Shown: piece by piece, positions 53,206-61,042 of the stretch
Numbering within the stretch: the first letter of the stretch is position 1
How the letters are laid out: each line of letters begins with the position of its first letter
Assembly: GCA_035692985.1 (NCBI GenBank)
Contig: DASSHG010000009.1
Location: 124,001-188,000, forward strand
Direction: 5' to 3'
DNA length: 64,000 bases
DNA from: JARIHC01 sp035692985
Lineage (GTDB): Bacteria > Patescibacteriota > Saccharimonadia > Saccharimonadales > UBA4665
The notes under the pieces: model-generated
Told to the model about the DNA's origin: nothing
Seen by the model: only the letters and a program-made list of their open reading frames with translations
Database searches by the model: none
Made by a program: the position numbers and the translations under genes

Positions 53206-54513
53206 ATGGACTTTCGCAGCAGTGTTAAAAAATTGATTCCGGCAGGTTTGTTCGCGGCGGTTGAGCCGTATGGGCATTTGGTGGAGGCCGTGATTTTTAA
53301 TATTCTGAACGGGTTTCCGGCGCGTGGTATGAAAGTTATCGGCGTGACCGGAACCAACGGCAAGACATCGACGGCCTTCATGATTCATAAAATGCTACAG
53401 GAGTCCGGCTATAATACCGGGCTGATGACTACGGTGGCTTGGGGCGCGGGTAATGACATCAAACAGCAAGTTCATCATTACACCAACGTGCCGGTGCCCG
53501 AGCTAATGAAACGATTGAAATATCTGCGGGCGGCCAAAGTTGACTGGGTGGTGATGGAGATCACCAGCCAGGGTTTGGCACAAAACCGGGCGTGGGGCGT
53601 GCCGTTCAGCGTGGCCGTGATGACCAACGTGACGCATGAGCATCTGGATTATCATAAGACGTTTGAGCGCTATCGGGACGCTAAGCGGAAGCTGTTCAAG
53701 CGGGCCAACCGTCACCGAAGCGGCTTACGGACGGGCGTAGTGAACGCTGAGGACCCGAGCGCGGAGTTGTTTGCTGCCGACGTTAAAAATCCGATGTTAT
53801 ATGGGGTGAAAAAGGGTGATGTGCGGGCTAGCAAAGTGGAGTTGTCACCGTCGGGGGTGCAATATGAAGTACCGTCGGAAAAATTGAAGATCGAGTGTCA
53901 TTTGCCCGGTAGTTTTAATGTATATAACTCGCTGGCGGCCGTTTGCGTAGGGCTCAAGCTGGGGTTGGAATCGGAGCAGATAGAGCGGGGAATTGCCGCG
54001 CTGAAAGGCGTGGAAGGTCGCATGACACGGATTGACGAAGGCCAGGATTTCAACGTCATCGTGGACTATGCGCATACACCGGACAGTTTCGAAAAATTGT
54101 TCAAAGATATCAAACCGGTCGTGAAAGGCAAGCTGATTGTGATGTTCGGCTCGGCCGGCCGGCGCGATGAGGCCAAGCGGGCGGTGCAGGGCGAGCTGGC
54201 CGGAAAATACGCTGACGAAGTTGTTGTAACAGAGGAAGATGACCGCGATATCGACGGCGTAGAAATCATGGATGAGATTGCTGCCGGTGCCGAAAAAGCC
54301 GGCAAACAACGGGATAAAGATCTGTTTCTGGTGCATGACCGCACCGAAGCGATAAATTTCGCTGTTAAGCGGGCTCGCAAGGGCGACACGGTGATGCTTT
54401 TGGGTAAAGGCCACGAGAAGACTATCGAGCGGGCTGACGGCGAGCATCCGTGGGACGAGATCGGCACCGCTCACCAGGCGGTCAAGAAACTAGTTATCAA
54501 GAGTAAGAGTTGA
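53206..54513 (+). CDS. Mur ligase, MurE-like, lacking the N-terminal domain
   Basis: The 435-aa product has the Mur ligase ATPase core: P-loop VTGTNGKTST (47-56), EITSQGL, MTNVTHEHLDYH, the carbamyl-Lys region RYRDAKRKLF and the C-terminal domain with DYAHTPDSF and LLGKGHEK. MurE adds the third amino acid to the muropeptide. The P-loop is about 60 residues closer to the N-terminus than in normal MurE, so the UDP-binding domain is missing or minimal. The DNPR motif that selects diaminopimelate reads EDDR (344-347), so the amino acid used cannot be inferred. It overlaps the next convergent gene by 24 bp. Confidence 0.82.
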   Translation: MDFRSSVKKLIPAGLFAAVEPYGHLVEAVIFNILNGFPARGMKVIGVTGTNGKTSTAFMIHKMLQESGYNTGLMTTVAWGAGNDIKQQVHHYTNVPVPELMKRLKYLRAAKVDWVVMEITSQGLAQNRAWGVPFSVAVMTNVTHEHLDYHKTFERYRDAKRKLFKRANRHRSGLRTGVVNAEDPSAELFAADVKNPMLYGVKKGDVRASKVELSPSGVQYEVPSEKLKIECHLPGSFNVYNSLAAVCVGLKLGLESEQIERGIAALKGVEGRMTRIDEGQDFNVIVDYAHTPDSFEKLFKDIKPVVKGKLIVMFGSAGRRDEAKRAVQGELAGKYADEVVVTEEDDRDIDGVEIMDEIAAGAEKAGKQRDKDLFLVHDRTEAINFAVKRARKGDTVMLLGKGHEKTIERADGEHPWDEIGTAHQAVKKLVIKSKS

Positions 54514-55380
54514 GCAGCGAATAGATCCGCCGCCTTTTTTCAGTTCAGGCAAATCTAGGGTGAGGGCTCGCAAGCCGTGAGTCTCTATGGCCGCCCGAAA
54601 GACTGGCGCGCCACTGTTCATCACTACCGTTTCGCCGGTCGAGACCAGATTCAAAGCGTGAGCATGCAGTGCCTCATGACGGGAAACTTCTATTTTATCC
54701 ACGGTTTTATAAGAGCGCAGTAATTTACGGCTAGGATGCCTAAAAACATCCGGACAGAATGCTATAAGCCCTTTTTGGTTTTCGGACGGGAACTTCAAGA
54801 TAGCCAATGCCAAATCCAGATCGTATGTGGGGCTATCCGGTAACAGGGTCAATTTATTCTTTTTGGGCGGTCCGAAGCCGAACCATCTGGATGGCTTGGT
54901 CTGAAGACTAACCACTTCCGTAAATCCCAACATTTCCTTTAGGTACGGATGGGCGTTTCGCGTAGTGCGGTAGGGTGACTGGGTGAAGAGTATATCGCCG
55001 CAGACCAGGGCGTCGCCTTGACCGCTAAAGCGGCTAACTTCTGCTGGTAAAACTAAGGGTTGGAGCCCCAAGCTGGTGATAATTTCTTGAGCGAATCGTT
55101 CTTCGGGTTTGCGTTTATTGGGCAGGCGTGACATCACGGCTTTGCCATTTCTCACCAGAGCCCAGTTAGCAGTGTATACGCCATCCTGGCAGCCGGGTGG
55201 TGCTGACACTTTCCTGACAGTAACGCCGCAGCTTTTGAGCGCTTGGCCAATACGGCCATGTTCTTCCACGGCTTTCTGCAGGTCTACCGGCACCTTGGAG
55301 TCCATCAAGGCATTGATTGCGTCGGCATCGCCGAAATATTCTGCGCCTGACATTAAAACCGTGCTGTTTATTTTGTTCAT
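54490..55380 (-). CDS. Amidinotransferase/DDAH-like guanidino hydrolase
   Basis: The 296-aa product belongs to the pentein fold. DGVYTANWALV is the substrate-loop Asp region, SGQGDALVCGDILF matches the family GExGD-like segment, and GGGSIRCSTL at the C-terminus carries the nucleophile Cys. DDAH enzymes split methylated arginines to citrulline; related enzymes act on arginine. Given the reliance of CPR bacteria on host or neighbour arginine, a salvage role is possible (inference). TATACT on the minus strand lies 8 nt before the ATG, so the leader is about absent. Confidence 0.82.
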   Translation of the reverse strand: MNKINSTVLMSGAEYFGDADAINALMDSKVPVDLQKAVEEHGRIGQALKSCGVTVRKVSAPPGCQDGVYTANWALVRNGKAVMSRLPNKRKPEERFAQEIITSLGLQPLVLPAEVSRFSGQGDALVCGDILFTQSPYRTTRNAHPYLKEMLGFTEVVSLQTKPSRWFGFGPPKKNKLTLLPDSPTYDLDLALAILKFPSENQKGLIAFCPDVFRHPSRKLLRSYKTVDKIEVSRHEALHAHALNLVSTGETVVMNSGAPVFRAAIETHGLRALTLDLPELKKGGGSIRCSTLTLDN

Positions 55381-55437
55381 CTATCTATAGTATACAGGGG
55401 TGCACAATGAGCGTGCCGGACTGATTATAAAAGTGTG

Positions 55438-55592
55438 AGATCCGGGTTTAGTGCTTGCTGGTGTTGGGGTGGTGGGCGAGACGGGAGTCTCAAGCCGTAC
55501 ATCCGTACAACAATCACTAAACCCGGAATGACCGGATGACGTGCCGTGAGCGCGGGCAGGGAGCGTCGCGCTGACACATCATCCGGTATTCC
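55438..55592 (+). ncRNA. Candidate structured RNA, family unknown
   Basis: Two long helices lie side by side. Helix 1 is a perfect 13-bp pairing of TCCGGGTTTAGTG (55441-55453) with CACTAAACCCGGA (55515-55527); inside it are GAGAC-GGGA-GTCTC (55478-55491, GNRA loop) and GTAC-ATCC-GTAC (55497-55508). Helix 2 pairs GGAATgACCGGATGA (55525-55539, lower-case base bulged) with TCATCCGGTATTCC (55579-55592) and encloses AGCGCG/CGCGCT (55549-55554/55567-55572). The two helices share 55525-55527, so they compete there. A TATAAA box (55426-55431) would start transcription at 55438, just before helix 1. No tRNA, tmRNA, SRP or RNase P core motif is seen. The strand is inferred from the promoter. Confidence 0.5.
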
Positions 55593-55614
55593 ATGTTCTG
55601 ACTGGTGAAGTTAA

Positions 55615-56007
55615 CTACGAAGTCGCGTGGACTGGTCTTGGTGATCTGTTCACGAAACTGGGCTTCTTGGATGGCTCGGGAGCCGCTTGCCTTGGAAGGC
55701 TGCCAGGACGAGTCCTGGGGGTGGTTCCGACGATTTTGTCGATGATTCGCCGGCAAATATGGCGGATGAGCCCTAAGAAGCTCTTACCAGTTTTGCGAAG
55801 CTTCTTCGATTTGACAGTGATGTGTATTGCATCTTGTTTAGTCGTTTCTCGGACCGAGCACACGCCGAATTGATCCTTCGCTACCTCGAACGCCGTGTCA
55901 AGGTGCTCGGGGAAGTGATCTTCTGGCGAGTCCACTCGGGCGACATTGTGCTCGATTGAGCCGAACCGCAGGGTGTGACCCTTGTGCCTTACCGTCTGGT
56001 ACTTCAC
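55615..56007 (-). CDS. Uncertain reading frame in the groES-upstream gap
   Basis: A 130-codon frame starts at GTG 56007. The middle (SPEDHFPEHLDTAFEVAKDQFGVCSV) looks protein-like; the C-terminal 40 residues are Pro/Arg/Ser-rich. There is no ribosome-binding site and no known family. TTGACA with TATACA 15 bp apart on the minus strand (56078-56052) could promote it. The frame may be extended to 56091 by an in-frame TTG, or the DNA may be RNA-coding instead. The whole interval 55381-56213 has no confident protein gene. Confidence 0.3.
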   Translation of the reverse strand: MKYQTVRHKGHTLRFGSIEHNVARVDSPEDHFPEHLDTAFEVAKDQFGVCSVRETTKQDAIHITVKSKKLRKTGKSFLGLIRHICRRIIDKIVGTTPRTRPGSLPRQAAPEPSKKPSFVNRSPRPVHATS

Positions 56008-56116
56008 TCTTGACTTCAAGGAACGTGTCCTCTCTGTAGGGAACAGGAATTTGTATAATATACCAGAATAGATGTCAAAAGACAAGCCCAAATTATTAAT
56101 TTTTTATGAACTATGC

Positions 56117-56155
56117 TTGACAGGAAAATTAGCACTCTAGTATGATGAGTGCTAG
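56117..56155 (+). promoter_or_regulatory. groESL promoter with CIRCE operator (HrcA site)
   Basis: TTGACA (56117-56122) and TATGAT (56141-56146) are 18 bp apart. TTAGCACTC (56129-56137), a 9-bp spacer and GAGTGCTAG (56147-56155) form the CIRCE element, with one mismatch in the last base, overlapping the -10 box. CIRCE is the operator of the heat-shock repressor HrcA; the hrcA gene is not in the window. Confidence 0.95.
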
Positions 56156-56213
56156 CAGCAGGTGTCTTTGCGAGAGGACATCTGCAACAAATGATTTAAT
56201 CGGAGGTTATCAG

Positions 56214-56480
56214 ATGAGCACACCTTTGCAGCCGTTGGGCGATTACGTTGTCGCTGTCGGCGAAGAAGCCGAAACCAAAACAGCCAGCGGCATATACTTG
56301 CCGGAAAAAGCGGCTGAAAAACCTAAGACAGCTAAGGTCGTGGCAGTTGGACCAGCCGTGAAGCAGGTTAAATCCGGCGACCGGATCGTTTACAAAAGTT
56401 TCAGTACGACCGAAGTCAAAGTCGGCAAGGAAGAGTACATTTTAGTAAAAGAAGAAGACGTTTTAGCGACCGTTAAGTAA
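56214..56480 (+). CDS. groES: Co-chaperonin GroES
   Basis: The 88-aa product has the GroES fold: LQPLGDYVVAVGEEAETKT at the N-terminus, a mobile loop (KTASGIYLPEKAAEK) that contacts GroEL, and GDRIVYKSF plus EYILVKEEDVLA at the C-terminus. ATG 56214 follows GGAGG with 7 nt spacing. The leader from the CIRCE promoter is about 60 nt. It is co-transcribed with groEL, which begins 17 nt later. Confidence 0.96.
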   Translation: MSTPLQPLGDYVVAVGEEAETKTASGIYLPEKAAEKPKTAKVVAVGPAVKQVKSGDRIVYKSFSTTEVKVGKEEYILVKEEDVLATVK

Positions 56481-56497
56481 GAGGAGATTGACACGAT

Positions 56498-58150
56498 ATG
56501 GCAAAGAAAGTTTTTTATGACACGGACGCCCGACAGCGAGTGCTGGCCGGCGCCGAAATTTTATACAACGCGGTGAAGACCACCATGGGACCGAAAGGCC
56601 GCAACGTGGTAATCAGCAAAGGGTTTGGCGGCCCGACCGTCACCCATGACGGCGTGACGGTAGCTAAGGGCGTGGAATTGGCTGATGTGGACGATGAAAC
56701 GCTGGGCCAGAAGGTTGGCGCCGAACTGATCAAACAGGCCGCTTCTAAGATGAATGATGTGGCCGGTGACGGCACTACTACGGTTACGGTTCTGACCTAT
56801 CATATTTTGAGCGAGGCTAATAAGTTGATCGCCGCCGGACATAACCCGATGCTGCTGCGCAAAGGCCTGGAGACGGCCGCGCAGGATGTCATTAAAGCGC
56901 TGGGCTCTAAGAGCGAAAATATCGCCGGTAAAAAAACGCGGGTGGCTGAGGTGGCAACAATTTCCGCCGGTGATTCTGAAATCGGCAATCTGATAGCTGA
57001 TGTCATCGACAAAGTCGGCAAAGACGGCATGGTGACCGTGGAAGAAGGACAGGGGCTTGAGCTGGAATCAGAGGTCGTAGAGGGTTTCACTTTTGATCGC
57101 GGTTTTGTAAGCCCATACATGGTTACCGATACTGCTCGTATGGAAGCTGTGTACAACAAACCAGCCATCGTAATTACCGACAAAAAGATATCCAGCGTGC
57201 AAGATTTCTTGCCACTACTGGAAAAGCTGGCGCAAGCCGGTAAGAAAGACCTGGTAATTATCGCCGAAGACCTGGAGGGCGAGGCGCTTGGCACGCTGAT
57301 TTTGAATCGCCTGAAAGGTGTCTTTAACACCGTTGCCGTTAAGGCTCCGGCATTCGGCGACCGACGTAAAGACGTCTTAAATGACATCGCTATCTTAACT
57401 GGCGGCGAGGTTATCAGCGAAGATTTGGGCCACAGTTTTGAAACGGCTGACTTGAACGTAGTCGGTTCGGCTCGCAAGGTTATCGTCACCAAAGACGAGA
57501 CAACTATCATCGAGGGCGGCGGGTCCGTGCCAGAAGTGTCGGCCCGCATCAAGCAGATTGCCGCGCAGGCCGCTGCCGCGACCAGCGAATACGACAAAGA
57601 AGAATTAGAGAAACGCCAGGCCGCGCTGAGTGGCAAGGTCGCTGTTATAAAAGTCGGCGGTGCCACCGAAACTGAAATCGAAGAAAAGAAATTCCGCGTC
57701 GATGATGCTGTTCACGCCGTTAAGGCCGCGCTAAGTGAAGGCGTTGTGCCTGGCGGCGGCGTAACACTCATCAATTTAACTAGCACGGTTGCTTCTAGTA
57801 GTAATGATGACTCGGTTGCTGCCGGTCAGCAGCTGCTCGTTAAGGCTCTCGACCAGCCGTTCCGCGTATTGCTGGAAAACGCTGGCTTGAATCCGGACGA
57901 ATGGCTGCCGCAAGTACGCAAGGCCAAAGCGGGACAGGGCGTGGACGTCAATGAAGCTACCAAACTGGTAGATCTAAAAACCGCGGGTATTGTTGACCCG
58001 ACCCGCGTGACCAAAGAGGCTATTCAAAATGCCGTTTCTATAGCCGGCACCTCTATGACTATGGGCGCGCTGGTAGTTGAGGTGCCTGAAAAAGAGCCTG
58101 AAGCTCCAGCTGGTGGCGGTGGTATGCCCGGCGGCATGGGCATGATGTAG
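56498..58150 (+). CDS. groEL: Chaperonin GroEL
   Basis: The 550-aa product is full length. TTMGPKGRNVVISKGFG and AGDGTTTVTVLTYHI are the apical and ATP-site motifs, with AALSEGVVPGGGVTLI in the equatorial domain and the GGMPGGMGMM C-terminal tail that lines the folding chamber. It has a GAGGAG ribosome-binding site and is controlled by the CIRCE promoter upstream of groES. A terminator follows. Confidence 0.97.
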   Translation: MAKKVFYDTDARQRVLAGAEILYNAVKTTMGPKGRNVVISKGFGGPTVTHDGVTVAKGVELADVDDETLGQKVGAELIKQAASKMNDVAGDGTTTVTVLTYHILSEANKLIAAGHNPMLLRKGLETAAQDVIKALGSKSENIAGKKTRVAEVATISAGDSEIGNLIADVIDKVGKDGMVTVEEGQGLELESEVVEGFTFDRGFVSPYMVTDTARMEAVYNKPAIVITDKKISSVQDFLPLLEKLAQAGKKDLVIIAEDLEGEALGTLILNRLKGVFNTVAVKAPAFGDRRKDVLNDIAILTGGEVISEDLGHSFETADLNVVGSARKVIVTKDETTIIEGGGSVPEVSARIKQIAAQAAAATSEYDKEELEKRQAALSGKVAVIKVGGATETEIEEKKFRVDDAVHAVKAALSEGVVPGGGVTLINLTSTVASSSNDDSVAAGQQLLVKALDQPFRVLLENAGLNPDEWLPQVRKAKAGQGVDVNEATKLVDLKTAGIVDPTRVTKEAIQNAVSIAGTSMTMGALVVEVPEKEPEAPAGGGGMPGGMGMM

Positions 58151-58170
58151 CTCACTCGTTTGGATTAGTG

Positions 58171-58203
58171 GTAAAAGCCCCGGTTCTATCGCAGGGGCTT
58201 TAC
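58171..58203 (+). terminator. Intrinsic terminator after groEL
   Basis: AAAGCCCC (58174-58181) pairs with GGGGCTTT (58194-58201), loop of 12. The T run is short. Confidence 0.7.
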
Positions 58204-58212
58204 TCATGAGCG

Positions 58213-58242
58213 TATAATTAAAAGCGTAAGGGTAAAACAAAA
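58213..58242 (+). promoter_or_regulatory. Promoter and leader of the kinase gene
   Basis: TATAAT at 58213-58218 lies 24 nt before ATG 58243, so the leader would be about 18 nt. A weak AAGGG ribosome-binding site is present. This gene is therefore not leaderless, unlike many others here. Confidence 0.5.
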
Positions 58243-59145
58243 ATGTATAACGCTACCCATAATCCCGAAGTTGTCGTTCCTGACAGATATTTATTGCACA
58301 AGACGATAAGCGATAGGGCAGGCATGACGGCTTTAAGCGGCTTTGATCAGCAGGCTGAGCAAGAAATATTTATCAAGTGCAGGAACCCTCAAGTAGACGA
58401 GAATGCAGCCAGAAGGGTCAGTAGGGAAGCCGATATACTGGAAAGCTTGCACCACTCCCAGATTCCCCCTTTGATTGATGCTGACCCTGACGCCGATAAG
58501 CCGTATATCGTCACCCCGCTGATCGACAATCACCCCAAAATAACAGACGGTTTTAAACATAATCCTAATCCGGTCTTCGCGGCTGAACTATGCGTGGCGG
58601 CTCTTGCGCCTCTTGGGTATGCTCATGAAACCGGCTTTACGCATCGTGATATCAAACCGGGAAACTTATTGATGAGCTGGGACGGTGATGTGGCTTTATG
58701 CGACTGGGAGATCGCGTTATGCAAAGACCGGACCTTGGCTGAAGCAACATACAAGGACACTAGATATGATGACTGGCGGGTAACCTCTTTCGGTTGTGCA
58801 TGGGGCAGCAAGGGCTACATGTCGCCCGAACAGGCAGAGGGCCGCTACAAAATCCAAGATGGCCGCAGTGACGTGTATGCCATGGGCGCCGTATTGCACC
58901 TATTTCTACACGGCAAATTGCCTAAACGCGGCAAAGATTCTAGCGAACAAACGATTAAAGATATAGTAGGCAGCAATACACGCAGCTATTCACCCAGCCG
59001 GCCGGTTCCGGTTGCACTACAAGAGGTTGCGGAGCGGGCTCTCCAAGAAGAACCCGCCGACAGATACCAGTCAGCCGCTGAAATGAGCGCCGACTTGGAA
59101 CGCTATCTTACCACTACCAGTTTACAGCTTGCCGCCGCGGCTTAG
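58243..59145 (+). CDS. Serine/threonine protein kinase-like protein
   Basis: The 300-aa product is a Hanks-type kinase domain with no membrane helix and no extracellular sensor. IFIKCRNP holds the ATP-binding Lys and SREADIL the alpha-C Glu. The catalytic loop is HRDIKPGN (134-141) and GYMSPEQAEG gives the activation-segment end. The DFG motif is replaced by DWE (154-156): the metal Asp is kept, the Phe and Gly are not. The Gly-rich loop is not obvious. It overlaps the convergent His/Asp-rich gene by 4 bp. Confidence 0.85.
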   Translation: MYNATHNPEVVVPDRYLLHKTISDRAGMTALSGFDQQAEQEIFIKCRNPQVDENAARRVSREADILESLHHSQIPPLIDADPDADKPYIVTPLIDNHPKITDGFKHNPNPVFAAELCVAALAPLGYAHETGFTHRDIKPGNLLMSWDGDVALCDWEIALCKDRTLAEATYKDTRYDDWRVTSFGCAWGSKGYMSPEQAEGRYKIQDGRSDVYAMGAVLHLFLHGKLPKRGKDSSEQTIKDIVGSNTRSYSPSRPVPVALQEVAERALQEEPADRYQSAAEMSADLERYLTTTSLQLAAAA

Positions 59146-59690
59146 TCCGTGCTACTGCCAGGATTCTGGGTGAAATAGTTGATCTCGTTGACAATGTCCA
59201 GCAGGGCCTGGGCTCGTTCCTTCTCATCATCGATCTTGAGGGCGGTATCATAGGCTTGGCGCACCAGTTTCTGATCGTCGCTGGCCTGTATCATCATCAT
59301 GAGGGTGCGGAATTTTTCATCCGGCGTCTGGTCGAGATGGCCGACCAGAGGTGACAGCTTGGTCAGGGCCTCCTGTTTGAGGTCGATTAGATCATCGCCA
59401 GCACCGCCATCACTACCGCTAACTGTCGGTGTTGCCGCAAAATCTACTGTGTCCGCGTGATGGTCGTGATGGCTCTGGCTGGAGCCGAGAGAAAATCCGG
59501 GGGGTGTAGGAGATGTGTCGTCGGTTTTGGGCGAGTCACTGGTTTCGTCCGGGCTATCGTCGCCCGAATTGTCAGTACTGTGCGAGTCATCATCAGCCGG
59601 TGGCGGTCCGGGGTGCTGCCAGCTGTTATCATCTGGCTTATGGTTTTCGTCGTGACTGTCGTGATTATCGTGGTCGTCGTGTCCGAACAT
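59142..59690 (-). CDS. His/Asp-rich protein with C-terminal helical domain
   Basis: The 182-aa product begins with a low-complexity segment (residues 1-85) of Asp, His, Ser and Pro (FGHDDHDNHDSHDENH), a typical metal-binding or disordered composition. Residues about 100-180 form helices with LIDLKQEALTKLSPLV and DDQKLVRQAYDTALKI, resembling a small TPR-like or helical-bundle domain. It has a strong GGGGGAGG ribosome-binding site. The neighbouring kinase could phosphorylate the Ser-rich stretch; that is speculation. Confidence 0.7.
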   Translation of the reverse strand: MFGHDDHDNHDSHDENHKPDDNSWQHPGPPPADDDSHSTDNSGDDSPDETSDSPKTDDTSPTPPGFSLGSSQSHHDHHADTVDFAATPTVSGSDGGAGDDLIDLKQEALTKLSPLVGHLDQTPDEKFRTLMMMIQASDDQKLVRQAYDTALKIDDEKERAQALLDIVNEINYFTQNPGSSTD

Positions 59691-59777
59691 GTCCCTCCCC
59701 CTAAATAACTAAGTAACTTTGCTTACGCTATACTATATACAACCACCCGCTAAAAGCACAAGGAGTTTGATACGGAT

Positions 59778-60812
59778 ATGCTGGATGACCTGAAAATGAT
59801 TCACGAACGGGACGCCCAGGATGCTCTGGGAATCGCTGAAAAGCAGGCGCGGCAATACCTGCACGATTTCGGCTTTAAGTGGACGCCGCCGAGGTCGATT
59901 TACGATGTGGTGGTAGCGGGCATGGGCGGATCAGGTCTAGCGGCCAAGGCCTACAAAGTAGGCAGCGCTCCGCAGGTGCCCTTCGAAATTATCCAGAATT
60001 ATGACCTGCCGGAATATGTCAGCGAAAATACTTTGCTGATTTGCTCTAGCTACTCCGGTAACACCGAGGAGACTTTGAGCGTGTTTGAAGAGGCACTGAA
60101 AAAATCAGCCCACCCGATGGTGATCGCAGTTGCTTCCGGCGGCAAGCTGCTGGAGCGCGCGCAGGCCGAAAAACTGCCGTATGTACAGCTGCCAACAGGC
60201 TATCAGCCTCGGTTCACTTTTGGTTATCAGTACCGGGCGCTGGCAGAGATACTCAATGCCACGCCGCTGCAAGACGCCCAAATTCCGCTTATTGAAGCGG
60301 CTGCCAAGAAACTGGATGAATATATTAAAAATTGGCTGCCGACTGTGCCAACTAAAGACAACCTTGCCAAACAGACCGCCCAAGAGATGATTGGCAAATC
60401 GGTGGTGGTCTACGCTGGACCTAAGATGTGGCCGGCGGCTTATAAATGGAAAATCAGTTTCAATGAAAACGCCAAACAGGTGGCCTGGGCCGGTGAATTT
60501 CCCGAATTTAATCACAACGAGTTCTTGGGCTGGACCAAACAGCCGCCACAAAAACCGTACGCCGTGATTGATCTGCGCAGCCCGCTGGAGCACCCGCACG
60601 TCCAAAAGCGTTTCGAGGTAACGGAACGACTGCTCTCCGGTATGCGCCCTCAGCCGGTCATCGTAACGGCGGCCGGCGAAAATCTGCTCGAACAACTCTT
60701 CTCGACCATCGCTCTCGGCGACTTCGTCACCCTCTACACGGCGCTGCTCAATGGGCTCAACCCGACGCCTGTGGAAATGATTGAGAAGCTCAAAAAAGAA
60801 CTTGCCAACTAA
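59778..60812 (+). CDS. Bifunctional phosphoglucose/phosphomannose isomerase
   Basis: The 344-aa product has two SIS domains. VVVAGMGGSGLAAKA and CSSYSGNTEETLSVFEEAL are the sugar-phosphate site, and EFNHNEFLGW the C-terminal active-site region with the catalytic His. This short SIS type (PGI/PMI, as in many archaea and CPR) interconverts glucose-6-P or mannose-6-P with fructose-6-P and may feed sugar nucleotides for the glycosyltransferases in this window. An AAGGAG ribosome-binding site precedes the ATG. Confidence 0.85.
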   Translation: MLDDLKMIHERDAQDALGIAEKQARQYLHDFGFKWTPPRSIYDVVVAGMGGSGLAAKAYKVGSAPQVPFEIIQNYDLPEYVSENTLLICSSYSGNTEETLSVFEEALKKSAHPMVIAVASGGKLLERAQAEKLPYVQLPTGYQPRFTFGYQYRALAEILNATPLQDAQIPLIEAAAKKLDEYIKNWLPTVPTKDNLAKQTAQEMIGKSVVVYAGPKMWPAAYKWKISFNENAKQVAWAGEFPEFNHNEFLGWTKQPPQKPYAVIDLRSPLEHPHVQKRFEVTERLLSGMRPQPVIVTAAGENLLEQLFSTIALGDFVTLYTALLNGLNPTPVEMIEKLKKELAN

Positions 60813-60846
60813 AAAGCACATGCTTGCGGCGCGGCAATGGGGCTGA

Positions 60847-60859
60847 TATAACTCCTATC
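60847..60859 (+). promoter_or_regulatory. Leaderless promoter of the 60860 gene
   Basis: TATAAC at 60847-60852, preceded by TGA (extended -10), ends 7 nt before ATG 60860. Confidence 0.5.
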
Positions 60860-61027
60860 ATGAAGTTGTTTTTGGCATTGGTGTTCATAACCGGTTCATA
60901 TCTGGGTTTTTTGTTTTACACGACGAATATCGTGCTTGGACAGGTAAATAATTTGAACAAGACATACCAGTTTGTGGCCAATAACTCCGATGAAATCGCC
61001 ACTGGCCGCCAACCAGTATCACGCTAA
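60860..61027 (+). CDS. Small single-pass membrane protein (55 aa)
   Basis: The product has one N-terminal hydrophobic helix (about residues 3-24) and an outside tail of 30 residues (TYQFVANNSDEIATGR). No family is known. It is 15 nt before the DUF1361-like gene. The start at 60860 is set by the leaderless-type promoter and not by an upstream in-frame start. Confidence 0.55.
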   Translation: MKLFLALVFITGSYLGFLFYTTNIVLGQVNNLNKTYQFVANNSDEIATGRQPVSR

Positions 61028-61029
61028 GT

Positions 61030-61042
61030 TATAATAAGCGGT
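61030..61042 (+). promoter_or_regulatory. Leaderless promoter of the 61043 gene
   Basis: TATAAT at 61030-61035 ends 7 nt before ATG 61043. Confidence 0.6.

Noticed and set aside
55441..55527. Group II intron domain V at the structured element
   Set aside because: The GTACGG-like steps resemble part of domain V, but the rest of the consensus, the branch-point domain and any reverse transcriptase gene are missing.
55381..56213. tmRNA, SRP RNA or RNase P RNA in the large gap
   Set aside because: The tmRNA 3' tRNA-like end, the SRP domain IV core and the RNase P P4 core sequences were not found on either strand.
56800..57666. 288-codon open frame antisense to groEL
   Set aside because: groEL is unmistakable in the other strand and this frame has no ribosome-binding site and shadow-like Ser/Pro composition.
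60105..60821. 238-codon open frame antisense to the phosphoglucose/phosphomannose isomerase gene
   Set aside because: The opposite strand encodes a clear SIS enzyme over the same region; no start signal is present.
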